Positions 5,624-6,146 of a DNA stretch of 6,146 nucleotides are shown here, in pieces. The stretch comes from Promethearchaeota archaeon (GTDB lineage: Archaea > Asgardarchaeota > Lokiarchaeia > Sigyniarchaeales > SOKP01): assembly GCA_004524385.1 (NCBI GenBank), contig SDNM01000101.1, positions 1 through 6,146 on the forward strand, given 5' to 3'. The notes beneath the pieces are model-generated. The model saw only the letters and a list, made by a program, of their open reading frames with translations. It ran no database searches and was not told where the DNA came from. Position 1 is the first letter of the stretch. Each line of letters starts with the position of its first letter. A program made the position numbers and the translations under genes.

Positions 5624-6146
5624 AAAAAAGTTGATTATAATGACTGGAAAAGAAATTTTTAAAGGAAAGATCGGTCGCACACTTAAGGAATCAGAACCTT
5701 GGTGGCCTACACCGAAGCGCCTTGGCGATGGAAGTCCAAATATTGTGGTGATTCTACTGGATGATACTGGATTCTCCCATTTTGGATGCTATGGTTCGTC
5801 CATTGATACTCCAAACATTGACAAGCTCGCTGCTGGAGGCTTAAGGTATACGAACTTTCACACCACGGCATTATGCTCCCCTACGAGAGCTTGCTTGTTA
5901 ACTGGGCGTAACCATCACGCAGTGGGAATGCGGGCAGTTTCGAACATGAATTCGGGATTCCCCAACCTACGTGGTTCCATTTCAAAACACGCAGCGACTC
6001 TTGGAGAAATCTTGCAAGAAGAAGGCTACATCACATTTATGGCAGGAAAATGGCATCTTACGCAAATGGAGGAAGCATCGATGGGAGGACCATTTGATAC
6101 TTGGCCTCTCAAGAGAGGATTTGATCGGTTTTATGGTTTCATGCAA
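5624..6146 (+). repeat. Direct repeat, second copy (tandem sulfatase duplication)
   Basis: Partner of 3032-3554. Divergence is uneven: codons 1-34 have 3 base differences in 102, codons 35-73 have 26 in 117, and a 65-base stretch (5964-6028, matching 3372-3436) is identical. Two other long blocks are near-identical. This patchiness is more than protein-level constraint easily explains, because many differences in the diverged block are silent. Confidence 0.9.
5640..6146 (+). CDS. Second Cys-type sulfatase, N-terminal fragment (runs off the right edge)
   Basis: First 169 codons of a tandem paralogue of the preceding sulfatase, with no stop or frameshift. Aligned without gaps it differs at 17 of 169 residues and 54 of 507 bases. 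The key residues present in the fragment are all conserved: D41, D42, C79 in CSPTR, R83, K137 and H139. Replacements relative to copy one include E16K, F51Y, Y65A, T94A, G99A, L100V, I104N, T131I, L133F, T135A, P142Q and Y164F; several lie next to active-site segments, so substrate preference may differ. The start ATG at 5640 keeps the same context as copy one, including the upstream in-frame TTG (5631) and the A6-GTTGATTA stretch. Whether the rest of the gene is intact cannot be seen. It has a 273-base gap before it and so probably its own promoter. Confidence 0.95.
   Translation, partial: MTGKEIFKGKIGRTLKESEPWWPTPKRLGDGSPNIVVILLDDTGFSHFGCYGSSIDTPNIDKLAAGGLRYTNFHTTALCSPTRACLLTGRNHHAVGMRAVSNMNSGFPNLRGSISKHAATLGEILQEEGYITFMAGKWHLTQMEEASMGGPFDTWPLKRGFDRFYGFMQ

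Overview
The window looks like an AT-rich genome of an anaerobic prokaryote, probably an archaeon. It resembles Asgard (Lokiarchaeia-like) loci in its low GC genes, TTG and ATG starts mostly without a Shine-Dalgarno sequence, and AT-rich TATA-like boxes shortly upstream of starts. The taxonomic guess is an inference with modest confidence; an anaerobic bacterium cannot be excluded from this much sequence.

Layout. On the minus strand at the left edge are the first 52 codons of a histidyl-tRNA synthetase (1-156) and, upstream of it, a complete small nitroreductase (248-745). A 54-base divergent gap separates these from a plus-strand block. That block holds a ten-helix EamA/DMT-type transporter (800-1765), a radical-SAM/SPASM anaerobic sulfatase-maturating enzyme (anSME, 1816-2937), a complete 772-residue Cys-type sulfatase of the Pseudomonas arylsulfatase (PAS/AtsA)-like group (3048-5366), and the first 169 codons of a second, closely related sulfatase (5640 to the right edge). 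The two sulfatases are tandem paralogues spaced exactly 2592 bases start to start, with 54 differences in 507 aligned bases and 17 in 169 residues.

How the genes fit together. A sulfatase of this type is inactive until the cysteine of its CxPxR motif is oxidised to formylglycine. The neighbouring anSME can do this without oxygen. All catalytic and metal residues expected of the sulfatase are present, as are all eleven cluster cysteines and the catalytic aspartate expected of the maturase. The sulfatases lack a signal peptide, so they probably act in the cytoplasm on an organosulfate that must be imported or made inside the cell; the adjacent EamA carrier is a candidate for moving the substrate or product. 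The simplest reading is an anaerobic sulfate-ester hydrolysis module whose sulfatase has been duplicated and is diverging, with a patchy divergence pattern that suggests gene conversion. The sulfatase genes are richer in GC than the transporter and maturase genes, which suggests a separate, possibly transferred, origin.

The 273-base gap between the sulfatases holds T-rich and inverted-repeat sequence consistent with a terminator followed by a separate promoter, but no gene. No RNA gene, CRISPR array, insertion sequence or origin was seen.
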